Assembly (NCBI GenBank): GCA_001486445.1
Contig: LN908986.1
Span: 1,411,895 to 1,475,894, forward strand
Direction: 5' to 3'
Source of the DNA: Hugonella massiliensis
Lineage (GTDB): Bacteria > Actinomycetota > Coriobacteriia > Coriobacteriales > Eggerthellaceae
Length of the DNA stretch: 64,000 nucleotides
Position numbers and translations under genes: made by a program. The notes below the pieces were generated by a model that was not told where the DNA came from, searched no databases, and saw nothing but the letters and a program-made list of their open reading frames with translations. Shown here one piece after another: positions 1 through 9,626 of the stretch (the stretch's first letter is position 1; the number at the start of each line of letters is the position of its first letter).

Positions 1-2077
1 GCGACAGGCGCACGAGCATGCCCGAATCGCCCTTCACGATCACGCCGTTCGACGCGTGCTCCTTCTTGTGGCGCGGCGCGCGCACTTGGGTGATCATGGG
101 CGGCATGATCGACGTGGTCACGCTCGCGGTCTTCGAAGCCGCCTTGGCGGCCTGGGCGCTCTCTTCGGCCACTTCGGGCGCAAGCTCCTTCAAGAGGCGG
201 TTGGCCACGGAAAGGGTGCTTTCCTTGCCCGTGCCCACATGGGCGAACATCTCGTCGGGGTCTTTGAAGCCCATGCGTTCGGCCACAAGCTTCTGGGCGC
301 GGATGCTGCGGGCGTTCGAGATGCCGAACCCGTGCTTGCGCATTTCCGCCGCCACGCGGTCGCGCCCCAGCTGGACGTCGTCGGAATGGGAAGCTTTGGT
401 GAAGTAGGCGCGGATCTTGCTGCGAGCGCGCGGGGTTTTCACGATCTTGAGCCAGTCGCGGCTGGGGCCGGCGCTCTTCTGGGTGAGGATCTCGATGCGG
501 TCGCCCATCTGCAGCTCGTAGGTGAGGGGCACGATCGACCCGTTGACCTTGGCGCCCACGCAGTGGTTGCCCACTTCGGTGTGAATGGCGTAGGCGAAGT
601 CGACCGGAGTCGACCCGGCGCGCAGGCTCATGGCCTCGCCCTTGGGGGTGAAGACGAAGACCTCGCTCGGAGCAAGGTCGACCTTCAGCGATTTCAGGAA
701 CTCGCGGGAATCCTGGGTTTCGTCCTGCCAGTCCATCATCTGGCGCAGCCAGGCGAGCTGGCGGTCGAAATCGGCGTCGCCCTTGCCGCCTTCCTTGTAG
801 CGCCAGTGGGCGGCCACGCCGTACTCGCTCTTGCGGTGCATTTCCTCGGTGCGGATCTGCACTTCGAGCGGACGGCCGGCCGGACCGATGACCGTGGTGT
901 GCAAGCTTTGGTACATGTTGTACTTGGGCATGGCAATGTAGTCTTTGAAGCGCCCCGGCATGGGGTGCCACAGGCTGTGCACGGCGCCCAGGGCCGAATA
1001 GCATTCGGCCACCGTGTTCACGATGATGCGCACGGCAATGAGGTCGTAAATCTCGGAAAAGTCCTTGCCGCGCACCGTCATCTTCCGATAGATCGAGTAA
1101 AGGTGCTTGGGGCGGCCCATGATCTGGCAGTCGATGTGAACCTTGTCCATCTCGCCGCGCAGGATGTCGATCACGTTGCCCAGGTACTCCTCGCGCTGGG
1201 CGCGGCTTTCGGCCACCATGCGCGAGACCTGCTTGAATTTCAGCGGTTCGAGGTAGAAAAACGACAGGTCCTCGAGCTCCCATTTGATCGACCCGATGCC
1301 CAAACGGTGGGCGATCGGCGCGTAGATTTCCATGGTCTCGCGGGCCTTGAAAATCCGCCGGTCCTCGCGCAGGGCAGAAAGGGTGCGCATGTTGTGCAGG
1401 CGGTCGGCCAGCTTGATCACGATGACGCGGATGTCCTTGTTCATGGCCACGAACATCTTGCGGATGGTGGCCGCCTGTTCGTCGGAAAGCTCTTTGACCT
1501 CGATGCGGGTGATCTTGGTGACGCCGTCGACCAGCTGGGCGACGGCGGGATTGAACATTTCCGCAAGCTCGTCGAGCGTGGTGTCGGTGTCTTCCACCGT
1601 GTCGTGCAAAAGCGCCGCGCAGAGGGTCTCGACGTCCATGCGCAGGTCGGCCAGGATGATGGCCACTTCGACCGGATGGGCCACGAAGGGCTCGCCGCTC
1701 TTGCGGCACTGACCCTTGTGGGCCTTGCGGGCGAAGAGGAAGGCGCGCTTGAGCATTTCCTCCTCGTAGGGGCCCAGATACGACGAGGTGGCTTCCTGCA
1801 GGTCGGCGAAGCGCTCTTCGGGGGTCTTGGTGCGGGTCACCTTGGTGGGGTCGGCCGCACCGATCACGTTGGCTTCGAAGGACAGGGCCTGCGCCCCCTT
1901 GCGGCCGATCAGCTGGTCCGACCCGTCGCTGAAGCGCGGGGCTTGCGGTTCGCCAGCGTCCGAGGGGCGCGGATGCCCGATAAGCGGCTCGCCGCCCTCG
2001 TCGACCGACACCAGCTTCGCCTCCGCGTCGCCGGGCGTCCCTTCCCTTTCGGGAACGTCGTGTGCATCGCTGCCCAT
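1..2077 (-). CDS. RelA/SpoT-family (p)ppGpp synthetase/hydrolase, C-terminus cut by window edge
   Basis: Bifunctional Rsh enzyme that makes and degrades the stringent-response alarmone (p)ppGpp. The 692 residues visible contain, in order, the HD hydrolase core with LLHDTVEDT near residue 157, the nucleotidyltransferase/synthetase region (RFKDYIAMPKYNMYQSLHTT) and the TGS domain (FVFTPKGEAMSLRAGSTPVDFAY). The final ACT/RIS part lies outside the window. The ATG at 2075-2077 was chosen because a strong AGGAGG-type ribosome site sits just upstream. The first ~90 residues, before conserved sequence begins, are longer than in most family members. The gene starts 16 nt after the recJ-helicase stop, so the two are probably co-transcribed. 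The presence of both an intact HD motif and a synthetase domain argues for a dual-function Rel rather than a synthetase-only RelA. Confidence 0.93.
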   Translation of the reverse strand, partial: MGSDAHDVPEREGTPGDAEAKLVSVDEGGEPLIGHPRPSDAGEPQAPRFSDGSDQLIGRKGAQALSFEANVIGAADPTKVTRTKTPEERFADLQEATSSYLGPYEEEMLKRAFLFARKAHKGQCRKSGEPFVAHPVEVAIILADLRMDVETLCAALLHDTVEDTDTTLDELAEMFNPAVAQLVDGVTKITRIEVKELSDEQAATIRKMFVAMNKDIRVIVIKLADRLHNMRTLSALREDRRIFKARETMEIYAPIAHRLGIGSIKWELEDLSFFYLEPLKFKQVSRMVAESRAQREEYLGNVIDILRGEMDKVHIDCQIMGRPKHLYSIYRKMTVRGKDFSEIYDLIAVRIIVNTVAECYSALGAVHSLWHPMPGRFKDYIAMPKYNMYQSLHTTVIGPAGRPLEVQIRTEEMHRKSEYGVAAHWRYKEGGKGDADFDRQLAWLRQMMDWQDETQDSREFLKSLKVDLAPSEVFVFTPKGEAMSLRAGSTPVDFAYAIHTEVGNHCVGAKVNGSIVPLTYELQMGDRIEILTQKSAGPSRDWLKIVKTPRARSKIRAYFTKASHSDDVQLGRDRVAAEMRKHGFGISNARSIRAQKLVAERMGFKDPDEMFAHVGTGKESTLSVANRLLKELAPEVAEESAQAAKAASKTASVTTSIMPPMITQVRAPRHKKEHASNGVIVKGDSGMLVRLS

Positions 2078-2093
2078 AGGAGCCTCCTTGCAG

Positions 2094-5000
2094 TTAGTTG
2101 CCCGCACCGGGCAATATCGGCCGGATTATGCGGTCGCGCACGGCGGCGGGACTGCATGTCATCGCCCACTCGCCGAAGGCGCGGAAGATGCGGATCTCGT
2201 CGAGGCCTTCCCGGTAGCGCACGCTGTCGGTGAGCTCGACTTTGGCTTTCGCGGGCACCACCGAAAGCGCCCGCACCTCGGGCGCGCCCGGCACCGCAGA
2301 GGTCCTCACCAAGCCCAGCTCGCGGAAGACGGCAATCGCACAGGTCGCCGATTCGGGCGCGACGTCGCGAGACAGACGGGCCGCCGTGACGTGGGCGATC
2401 TCGTCGTCGGTATCGAGAATCGCGCCGCCCTTTTCGGACTTGGCCATGCCCGCGATCGTGCGGTAGACCTCCCCCATCATATCGTGGTCGGGGGTCCAGG
2501 CGGTGAGAATCTGCTCGTTGACCTTGGCATCGGCCGTACCGAAGAGCAAATGGACGGTGGCCTTTTCGCCGTCGCGACCCGCACGACCGCTCATCTGGTT
2601 GAACTCCACCTCGTTGAAGGGCAGATGGTAGAGGACCACATGGCGGATGTCGGGAATGTTGACGCCCTCCCCGAAGGCCGACGTGCTCACCAAGACGGCC
2701 AGCTGGCCGCGGCGGAACATCTCTTCGACGCGCTTGCGGTCGGCGCGGGGCAGGCCGGCGTTGTAAAAGCCGATGAAGGGGGCCATCTGGGGCACCTGCT
2801 TGCGCAGCATGCGGGCCAGGGCAACCGACTGGCGGCGCGAGTTCACGTAGACCACGGTCTTTTCGCCAGCAGCCACCAAATTGGCCAGGTAGGGATCGCG
2901 ATGGCGCAGATTGCGCTGATCGTCGACGACGAGGTTGTCGCGCGCCGTGTCGTCGAAGACGCAGCGGGTGATCCCGAGCGTGCGCTCGATGTCGTCGGCC
3001 ACGTCGGGACCCGCCGTAGCCGTGAGGGCGAGCACGCAGGGGTTGCCGAGAGCCTCGACCGCCGCATCGAGCTGGATGTAGGCAGGGCGCTGGCCCGCCT
3101 TAGCCTGGCCGATGTGATGGGCCTCGTCGACCACCAAAAAGCGGATGCGGCCGCTCGCGGCGAACTCGCGAGCATGGAAGCTTAAGAATTCGGGCGTGGT
3201 GAGGACGATGTCGACCGAACCGTCTTCCAGCCCGGCGAATACGGCGGCGCGCTCGTCGGGCGTCGACTCGCCGGTAAGCACTTCGGCGGCGATGCCGAAG
3301 GGCGCGAGCGATTCGCGCACATGGTAGGCCTGGTCGGCGATCAGCGCGCGCAGGGGGTAGACGAACAGGCTCGCCTCGCGCGCGGCGAGGGCCCGTTCGG
3401 CCGCATGCAGCTGGAAGGTGAGCGACTTGCCGCGGCCCGTGGCCATGACGGCCAGGGTCGACTGGCCCTGGGACAGGGCGTCGAGCACGGCTTGCTGGGA
3501 CGCGAACAGGTCGCCGTCGCCGATGAGGGCCGACACGATCTCGCGGCGCAGCTCGTCGGGGCGGTCGGCGGCAAGCTGCTCCCACTGGGCGCGATTGCGC
3601 TCGCGTTCCTCTTCCAGGCGATTGTCCTCTTCGGGGTTGTCGGCGCAGTCGGCGCAGAGGTCCGAATCGCTTTCGGCATACATTTCGGTCACGTAGTTGC
3701 GGTGTTCGCTCGAAATAAGGGCTTCGAGCGCACAGCAGGGCTTCACCGGGGCGATCGAAGACAGCATGGCCTTCACCGACCGGCGCCCCCGCCATTCGTC
3801 GACCTGCACTTCGAAGGCGGCGTTGACCACGCTGTCGCAGCGCATGAGCTGGTCGATGTAGGGGCAGTGGAACATGATGCCCGCCACCGAATGCACGCCG
3901 TCGGTGAGGGTGGTGGAAAAGTGGTTCTTGTCGGCGCCCACCGCGCGCGACCGCGTGAGGGTGACGTCGCGGGCCAGGTAGCGCGGCTGGCGGTTTTCCT
4001 GCCCGAAGGGGGCCAGGGCGTCGAGGGCTTCCACGTTTTCCAGCGTGAGCTCGCCCAAATCGACGACGGCGTCGATGTCGATGCGCGGGTGGAAGCTGCT
4101 CGCGGGCAGGGAATCCATGTAGGCGCACAGGCGGTCGGAAAACTCGCCCAGGCGGTCGGCCGGCAGGGTCACGCCCACGGCGGCCTCGTGCCCGCCGAAG
4201 CGGGTGAGGATGTCCTTGCAGCTTTCCACCGCTTCGAAGAGGTTGACCTGGCCCACGCTGCGGCCCGACCCGCGGGCCACGCCCTCGTCGTCGATCGTGA
4301 AGAGGATGCAGGGCACCCCGTAGCTGCGCACCAGGCGCGAGGCCACGATACCCTTCACGCCTTCGTGCCAGCCCTCGCCGCCCACCACGAGGGCGCGCTG
4401 GCCGTGGTAGACCTCCTTGGCCTGCAGGCTCGCGATTTCGGCGAGCTCGGCTTCGATCGCCCGGCGTTGGGTATTGACCTCTTCGAGCACGGCGGCCTTG
4501 CGGCTCGCGGCGTCGAAATCGTCTTCCAGGAGCAGGTCGAGCGCCACCGCGGCATCGCCCATGCGGCCAGCGGCGTTCAGGCGCGGGATCAAGCTGAAGG
4601 ACAGCGAGGTGGCGGCCACCGGTTTGTCGGCGGCGCCGGCGGCGGCCAGAAGGGCGGCGATGCAGGGTCGGGGCGCGTCGTTCATGCGAGCGACGCCGTC
4701 GGCGACGAGGGCACGGTTGCCCGCCTGCATGGGCATGAGGTCGGCCACGGTGCCCAGGGTCGCGAAATCGGTGTATTCGCGCCACAGGTGGGGCTGGCCG
4801 AAGCGGGCGCCGAGCACCTGCACGAGCTTCAAGGCCACGCCCACGCCGGCCAGAATGCTGCTTTGGCAATCGGGGTCGAGCTTGGGGTCGCAGACAGGCA
4901 CCCCTTCGGGGACGAGATCGGCCGGTTCGTGATGGTCGGTGATGAAGACCCCCACCCCGCGGTGCTTGAGCGTGCGCACTTCTTCGCGGCAGGCGATGCC

Positions 5001-5492
5001 GCAGTCGACGGTGACCACCACGTCGGGCTCGCAGGCCATGAAGCGATCGATCGCCGCCTGGGTGATGCCGTAGCCTTCGTCGGTGCGGCGCGGGATGAAG
5101 GGAATCGCCGTGGCGCCCAGGGCGCGCAGACCGCGCGTGAGCACCGTAGTGGCCGACACGCCGTCGACGTCGAAGTCGCCGAAGACCAGGATGCGCTTGC
5201 CGTCGCGGATGGCCGCTTCGAGCCCGTCGGCCACTTCTGCCATACCGGGGATGTCGTAGGGATTGCGCCAATCGCGTTCGAGCGAGGGATTCAAAAACTC
5301 GCGGGCTTCCTGGGGCGATTCGATGCCGCGGGCGACCAGGGTGGCGGCAACGATATGGGGAACGCCAAGCGTGCGTTCGAGAACGTCGACCACGGCAGGG
5401 TCGACGGTGCGGATGTTGAAACGTGCGGACAATGGAATCAAAACCTTATACGTGCTGTGTGTCTTTCGCTCGCTATTGTCGCACAGTCTCAT
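2094..5492 (-). CDS. recJ: RecJ single-strand exonuclease fused to a RecQ-like DEAH helicase
   Basis: A two-part DNA repair protein of about 1130 residues; bacterial RecJ alone is usually 550-800. The N-terminal half is RecJ: a DHH phosphoesterase core with DFDVDG near residue 106, the DHHEP motif, and then the DHHA1 and OB-like parts. The second half is a superfamily 2 helicase with Walker A GRGKS near residue 685, DEAH near residue 787, and a C-terminal helicase domain with FGEGVNIP and QMSGRAGRDG. RecJ digests 5'-ended single strands and RecQ unwinds for it in recombination repair, so the fusion couples known partners. The start is uncertain: the ATG at 5492 has only a weak ribosome site, an upstream TTG at 5552 is in frame, and similarity to RecJ begins about 20 residues downstream. 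It is followed 16 nt later by the Rel/Spo gene. Confidence 0.88.
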   Translation of the reverse strand: MRLCDNSERKTHSTYKVLIPLSARFNIRTVDPAVVDVLERTLGVPHIVAATLVARGIESPQEAREFLNPSLERDWRNPYDIPGMAEVADGLEAAIRDGKRILVFGDFDVDGVSATTVLTRGLRALGATAIPFIPRRTDEGYGITQAAIDRFMACEPDVVVTVDCGIACREEVRTLKHRGVGVFITDHHEPADLVPEGVPVCDPKLDPDCQSSILAGVGVALKLVQVLGARFGQPHLWREYTDFATLGTVADLMPMQAGNRALVADGVARMNDAPRPCIAALLAAAGAADKPVAATSLSFSLIPRLNAAGRMGDAAVALDLLLEDDFDAASRKAAVLEEVNTQRRAIEAELAEIASLQAKEVYHGQRALVVGGEGWHEGVKGIVASRLVRSYGVPCILFTIDDEGVARGSGRSVGQVNLFEAVESCKDILTRFGGHEAAVGVTLPADRLGEFSDRLCAYMDSLPASSFHPRIDIDAVVDLGELTLENVEALDALAPFGQENRQPRYLARDVTLTRSRAVGADKNHFSTTLTDGVHSVAGIMFHCPYIDQLMRCDSVVNAAFEVQVDEWRGRRSVKAMLSSIAPVKPCCALEALISSEHRNYVTEMYAESDSDLCADCADNPEEDNRLEEERERNRAQWEQLAADRPDELRREIVSALIGDGDLFASQQAVLDALSQGQSTLAVMATGRGKSLTFQLHAAERALAAREASLFVYPLRALIADQAYHVRESLAPFGIAAEVLTGESTPDERAAVFAGLEDGSVDIVLTTPEFLSFHAREFAASGRIRFLVVDEAHHIGQAKAGQRPAYIQLDAAVEALGNPCVLALTATAGPDVADDIERTLGITRCVFDDTARDNLVVDDQRNLRHRDPYLANLVAAGEKTVVYVNSRRQSVALARMLRKQVPQMAPFIGFYNAGLPRADRKRVEEMFRRGQLAVLVSTSAFGEGVNIPDIRHVVLYHLPFNEVEFNQMSGRAGRDGEKATVHLLFGTADAKVNEQILTAWTPDHDMMGEVYRTIAGMAKSEKGGAILDTDDEIAHVTAARLSRDVAPESATCAIAVFRELGLVRTSAVPGAPEVRALSVVPAKAKVELTDSVRYREGLDEIRIFRAFGEWAMTCSPAAVRDRIIRPILPGAGN

Positions 5493-5630
5493 TCCCGCGA
5501 GGCCGGGAAACGGGACACCTTTACGCGCGCGTAAAGCAAAGAGCGTCCACAATGCGCGTATCTAGGGGAAGCGTGCTTCCGAGGAAAGCCCGTCCGTTTC
5601 TGCGCCCGCGCCTCCCCTCAACACGAAGGG

Positions 5631-6521
5631 TTAGCGAATGCCCTGGTCAGCGAGGTAGGCCTTGAGTTCGGCTTCCATGCGCGCGAAGGCCGCACGCGTT
5701 GCGGGGCGCACGAAGGGGCGCTCCATCATCTGGAAGACGTAGCCCTGCTCCACCATGATGCGCCGGCTCTCCGGATAGGCGAGCTCCCAGGCGAAGCACA
5801 CGTGGCCGAGCAGGATATCTGCGGGATAGTGGCGGGCATCGCGGGGGATGGTCGAATGTCGGGAGAACCAGGAGACGGCCTCGTCGGACAAGGCGCTTTC
5901 GAGTATCGCGCTCTCCGGCATGCCGTAAATCGATTCGACGGAATCGATGCAATTCACCTTGAGGATGTCGACTTTATCGGCATCGCGCAGGATCTCGCAG
6001 AAATGGCGCGTGCGCTCGTCGAGGCCTTCGGGAAGCCGCCAGGCGCTGTGCAGGGCCACCGCCGTGCGGATACGGTCGTCTTCGGCATCGTCTTCGACGA
6101 AAGACCGAATAAGCGGCGGGCAGCCGTGCGCGCAATCGAACAGGATCCGAGCGCCCAGCTGGGCATGCCCCACCGACTGGGCGTCGTTGAAGGTGCCCCA
6201 GCGGCGCACCTGCTCGAAACGGCCTATGTCGTGCAGAAGCCCCAGAAGCCAGGCCAGCCCCGCATCCTCGTCGCCCGTGCCGGATGCTCCTGCGGATGCG
6301 CAGTCCGCGTCGGCATCGCCCTGCCCCGCCGCAGCAAGAGGGCCCGCGCAGGGCTCAAGGGAGCGCGCGATGCGCTCGGCAAGCTCGGCCACGCGATAGG
6401 TATGGTCGACCTTCAGGGAGATTTTCGGGTCGGCAGGGTCGTACGCCGCCACATAGGCAGCGAATGCCCCGAGCGCCCGGTCCTTGTCTATCTTCACCGC
6501 CACGTCGTCTTCGGTCCCCAC
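5631..6521 (-). CDS. HD-domain metal-dependent phosphohydrolase
   Basis: A 296-residue soluble protein. An HD-type metal site is visible: H in KVDHTYRVAELAERIA near residue 39, the HDIGRFEQ pair near residue 96, and a later DADKVD motif. These match the HD superfamily of nucleotide or nucleic-acid phosphohydrolases. A small Ala/Gly/Asp-rich insertion (about residues 65-85) separates the first histidine from the HD pair. The substrate cannot be deduced. It starts 5 nt after the pth stop codon, so it is probably translated from the pth transcript. A gap of about 140 nt follows before recJ. Confidence 0.8.
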   Translation of the reverse strand: MGTEDDVAVKIDKDRALGAFAAYVAAYDPADPKISLKVDHTYRVAELAERIARSLEPCAGPLAAAGQGDADADCASAGASGTGDEDAGLAWLLGLLHDIGRFEQVRRWGTFNDAQSVGHAQLGARILFDCAHGCPPLIRSFVEDDAEDDRIRTAVALHSAWRLPEGLDERTRHFCEILRDADKVDILKVNCIDSVESIYGMPESAILESALSDEAVSWFSRHSTIPRDARHYPADILLGHVCFAWELAYPESRRIMVEQGYVFQMMERPFVRPATRAAFARMEAELKAYLADQGIR

Positions 6522-6526
6522 ACGTC

Positions 6527-7084
6527 CTAGGACCAGCGGCGTTGGGCCTTGTCGAGGCCGTTACGCACGATGAAGTCGACGACCTGGGCCGCCTCGTCGC
6601 ATTCGGCCTCGAGCTCTTCCAAATCGCGCTTGCGCACGTCGGCAAGGACGAACTTGGCAACCGGCATCTTTCCCGGCGGGCGCCCGATACCGCAGCGCAC
6701 GCGGATGAAGTCATGGGTGCAGAGCTTGTCGCAGATCGACCGCAGACCGTTGTGGCCGGCATGGCCGCCGCCCTTTTTCACGCGCACCGCGCCCGCAGGG
6801 GTTTCCAGGTCATCGTGGACCACGATCAGGCGGTCGGGCTTCAAGCGATAGGTGGAAAGGACCTGCTTGACCGGCCCGCCCGACACGTTCATGAAGCTCT
6901 GGGGCTTGGCGAGCACCACGTCTTCCCCGCCGATGGTCGCCTTGGCGGTAAGCGAGCCGCACTCGGTTTTCCAATAGCGCACGCTCAAATCGGCCGCGAG
7001 GCGGTCGATCGCCATGAAACCGGCGTTGTGCCGGGTATGGGCATATTCTTCGCCGGGGTTGCCCAGCCCCACCACTGCGTACAT
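6527..7084 (-). CDS. pth: Peptidyl-tRNA hydrolase
   Basis: A 185-residue enzyme that releases peptides from peptidyl-tRNA dropped by ribosomes. Family motifs are clear: VVGLGNPGEEY at the N-terminus, HNAG with the catalytic histidine near residue 20, KPQSFMNVSG with the substrate-binding asparagine, VVHDDLE with the catalytic-site aspartate, and GGGHAGHNGL. The ATG at 7084 was chosen because GAGGTGGAG lies five bases upstream and the protein then starts directly with the conserved strand. It is preceded by prs (108 nt gap) and followed 5 nt later by the HD hydrolase. A prs-pth order is common in Gram-positives. Confidence 0.96.
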   Translation of the reverse strand: MYAVVGLGNPGEEYAHTRHNAGFMAIDRLAADLSVRYWKTECGSLTAKATIGGEDVVLAKPQSFMNVSGGPVKQVLSTYRLKPDRLIVVHDDLETPAGAVRVKKGGGHAGHNGLRSICDKLCTHDFIRVRCGIGRPPGKMPVAKFVLADVRKRDLEELEAECDEAAQVVDFIVRNGLDKAQRRWS

Positions 7085-7192
7085 GCGCACTCCACCTCTC
7101 ACAGGAAAGCGCCCCGCGGACGGGCGGAGCAGCCCCGAAGGACCGCACCTGCCGCACTCACGCGGGGCGCTCGGGATACGATTCGAAAATGC

Positions 7193-8161
7193 CTAGCTGA
7201 ACAGGGCCGACACGCTGCCGCATTCGTAGACGTTGCGGATGGTTTCGGCGAACAGCGGGGCGAGCGAAAGGACCTTGATCTTGCCGTTCTGACGGTCGAG
7301 CGGCACGGGCACCGCGTTGGTGACCACGACTTCCTTGATCTGGGAGTTCTCGATGCGCTCGTAGGCCGGGCCGCTGAACAGGCCGTGGGTGGCGCAGGCG
7401 TAGACCTCGCGCGCGCCGCGGTTGCGCAGGGTGTCGGCCGCGGCGACCAGGGAGCCCGCCGTGTCGATCATGTCGTCGTTGATGATGCAGATCTTGTCCT
7501 TGACGTCGCCGATGAGGGCCGTGATTTCCGACTGGTTGTGACGCGGACGGTCCTTGTGCATGATCGCGATGTCGCAATCGAGCATGGTCTGGAACTTCTT
7601 GGCGGCCTTGGCGCGACCCACGTCGGGCGACACGACGCAGACCTCTTCGGGGTTCCAGCCCTTCTGCTTGTAGTATTCCACAAAGATGGGCATGGCCGTC
7701 ATGTGGTTCACCGGCAGGTCGAAGAAGCCCTGGATGGCGTCCTGGTGCAGGTCGATCGTGATGACGTTGTCGGCGCCGGCCACCGAAAGCAGGTCGGCGA
7801 CGAGCTTGGCGGTGATGGGCTCGCGCGGGGCGGCCTTGCGCTCCTGACGCGCGTAGCCGTAGTGGGTGATCACGGCGGAAATGGAACGGGCGCTCGCGCG
7901 CTTGGCCGCATCCATCATGATGAGCAGTTCCATCAGGGCGTCGTTGATCGAGGGACCGGCGACCGACTGCACGATGAAGACGTCGGCGCCGCGCACGCTT
8001 TCCTGGTAGCGCGCGTAGATTTCCCCGTTCGCGAACTTCTCCAAGCGTACGTTGCCCAGCGGGACCTCGAGCTCTTCGGCGATCTCCTGCGCGAGCGAGG
8101 GGTTCACCGAACCCGTGAACAAGGCGAGGCGCTTCGTGATGGGAGTGTTTTCGTATGCCAT
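7193..8161 (-). CDS. prs: Ribose-phosphate pyrophosphokinase (PRPP synthetase)
   Basis: A 322-residue enzyme that makes phosphoribosyl pyrophosphate from ribose 5-phosphate and ATP, feeding purine, pyrimidine, histidine and NAD synthesis. Typical class I features are present: ALFTGSVNPSLAQEIA at the start, the ATP flexible loop (YARQERKAAPREPITAK), the metal site HLHQ-like VITIDLHQDAIQGFFD, and the PRPP loop IINDDMIDTAGS. The start ATG at 8161 has a GAAGGG ribosome site. An upstream in-frame extension lacks conservation. It lies 78 nt after glmU, the usual glmU-prs pairing, with pth downstream. Confidence 0.97.
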   Translation of the reverse strand: MAYENTPITKRLALFTGSVNPSLAQEIAEELEVPLGNVRLEKFANGEIYARYQESVRGADVFIVQSVAGPSINDALMELLIMMDAAKRASARSISAVITHYGYARQERKAAPREPITAKLVADLLSVAGADNVITIDLHQDAIQGFFDLPVNHMTAMPIFVEYYKQKGWNPEEVCVVSPDVGRAKAAKKFQTMLDCDIAIMHKDRPRHNQSEITALIGDVKDKICIINDDMIDTAGSLVAAADTLRNRGAREVYACATHGLFSGPAYERIENSQIKEVVVTNAVPVPLDRQNGKIKVLSLAPLFAETIRNVYECGSVSALFS

Positions 8162-8239
8162 GATCAACCCTTCTATTGTGGCAAGCAACACTTGGATTCT
8201 AACGCGCCGCACAAGCCGACGCCACGGACGGATGCGGCC

Positions 8240-9601
8240 CTAGTCGTCGACGGGGCGGTTGCGGTCGGGTTTGACGACCTGGCGAGCGCGACCCAAGGCG
8301 AGCGCGTAGTCGGGCACGTCCTGGGTGATGACGGAACCGGCGCCCACGAGCACATGAGCGCCCAGGTTCACGGGGGCCACCATCATGGTGTCGCTGCCCA
8401 CGAAGGAATCGTCGCCGATCGTGGTGGGCCACTTCTTTACACCGTCGTAGTTGCAGGTGATCGACCCGGCGCCGATGTTGACGCCCGAACCCATCGTGGT
8501 GTCCCCGATATAGGACAGGTGGGGAACCTTGCTGCCCTTGCCGATCGTCGATTTCTTGATCTCGACGTGGGTGCCGGCCTTGGACCCGTCGCAGAGGTGG
8601 GTCTGCGGGCGCAGGTAGGCGCGGGGGCCGCAGTCGACGTCGTTGTCAATCGTCGTTTCGATGGCGACCGTTTCGTCGATCGTGCAGTTGCGGCCCACCG
8701 TGGTATCGGTGAGGCGACTGCAGGGGCCCACCACGGTGCCGGTGCCGATGTGAGTCTTCCCCGCCAGCATGACCTGGGGCAGGATTTCCACATCGGGATC
8801 GATCGTGACGTCGGGGCCGATCCAGACGGTGTCGGGGTCGAGCATGGTTACGCCGGCAAGCATATGGCGCTCGTTGATGCGGCGCTGCATGATCTTGGTG
8901 GCGGCGGCCAGCTGCACACGCGTGTTGACGCCCAGGCATTCGGCCGCGTCGGCCGTGTAGGCCACCACGGCGCGTCCGGCCTTGCGGGCGATTTCAATCA
9001 CGTCGGTGAGGTAGAACTCGCCCTGGGCATTGTTGGTGTCGACCTTGCCCAAAGCATCGAAGAGGAGCTCAGCATCGAAGCAGTAGAAGCCCGAGTTGCA
9101 TTCGCAGATCTGCGCCTGTTCGGGCGTGCAGTCCTTCTGCTCGACGATACGCTCCACCTGGCCCTGGGCATCGCGCACGATGCGGCCGTAGCCGGTGGGG
9201 TCGTCGACCTTCATGGTAAGGACCACCACGCCGGCGTCGGCTTCGTCGCGCGCCTGGGCGAGCGCGGCGATCGTCTGCGGGGTGATAAGGGGACAATCGC
9301 CCGAAAGCACGAGCAGCGACCCCGTGGCGCCTGCAAGCGCGGGCACGGCGGCGGCCACCGCATCGGCGGTGCCGCGCTGTTCGACCTGCACGGCCACGCG
9401 CGCGTCGCCCGCCACAATCGGTTCGACCGCTTCGCGGCCATGGCCGAGCACGCAGACCACGTCTTCCACGCCGGCTTCGTGCGCGGCGTCGACGACCCAG
9501 CGCACTATCGGCTTGCCGAGTACCTCGTGCAGCACCTTCGGCTTGGCCGATTTCATGCGCGTGCCCTCGCCGGCGGCGAGAATGATTGCCTGAAGTCCCA
9601 T
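8240..9601 (-). CDS. glmU: Bifunctional GlcNAc-1-P uridylyltransferase / GlcN-1-P acetyltransferase
   Basis: A 453-residue cytoplasmic enzyme that makes UDP-GlcNAc, the peptidoglycan precursor, in two steps. The N-terminal pyrophosphorylase domain has the nucleotide loop LAAGEGTRMKS, the QRGTADAV segment and the VLSGDCPLI metal site. The C-terminal half is a left-handed beta-helix of hexapeptide repeats ending in the acetyl-CoA site region (YDGVKKWPTTIGDDSFVGSD). Length and domain order are normal. The ATG at 9601 follows a GGGGGA ribosome site. glmM, which supplies the substrate, is elsewhere in this window at 31.9-33.2 kb. Confidence 0.97.
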   Translation of the reverse strand: MGLQAIILAAGEGTRMKSAKPKVLHEVLGKPIVRWVVDAAHEAGVEDVVCVLGHGREAVEPIVAGDARVAVQVEQRGTADAVAAAVPALAGATGSLLVLSGDCPLITPQTIAALAQARDEADAGVVVLTMKVDDPTGYGRIVRDAQGQVERIVEQKDCTPEQAQICECNSGFYCFDAELLFDALGKVDTNNAQGEFYLTDVIEIARKAGRAVVAYTADAAECLGVNTRVQLAAATKIMQRRINERHMLAGVTMLDPDTVWIGPDVTIDPDVEILPQVMLAGKTHIGTGTVVGPCSRLTDTTVGRNCTIDETVAIETTIDNDVDCGPRAYLRPQTHLCDGSKAGTHVEIKKSTIGKGSKVPHLSYIGDTTMGSGVNIGAGSITCNYDGVKKWPTTIGDDSFVGSDTMMVAPVNLGAHVLVGAGSVITQDVPDYALALGRARQVVKPDRNRPVDD

Positions 9602-9626
9602 ATGTCCCCCTAGAGAATGCGCTCGA

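Noticed and set aside
56-5534. Long plus-strand open frames over 0-5.5 kb
   Set aside because: They are antisense shadows of the Rel/Spo and RecJ-helicase genes, which carry clear motifs on the minus strand.
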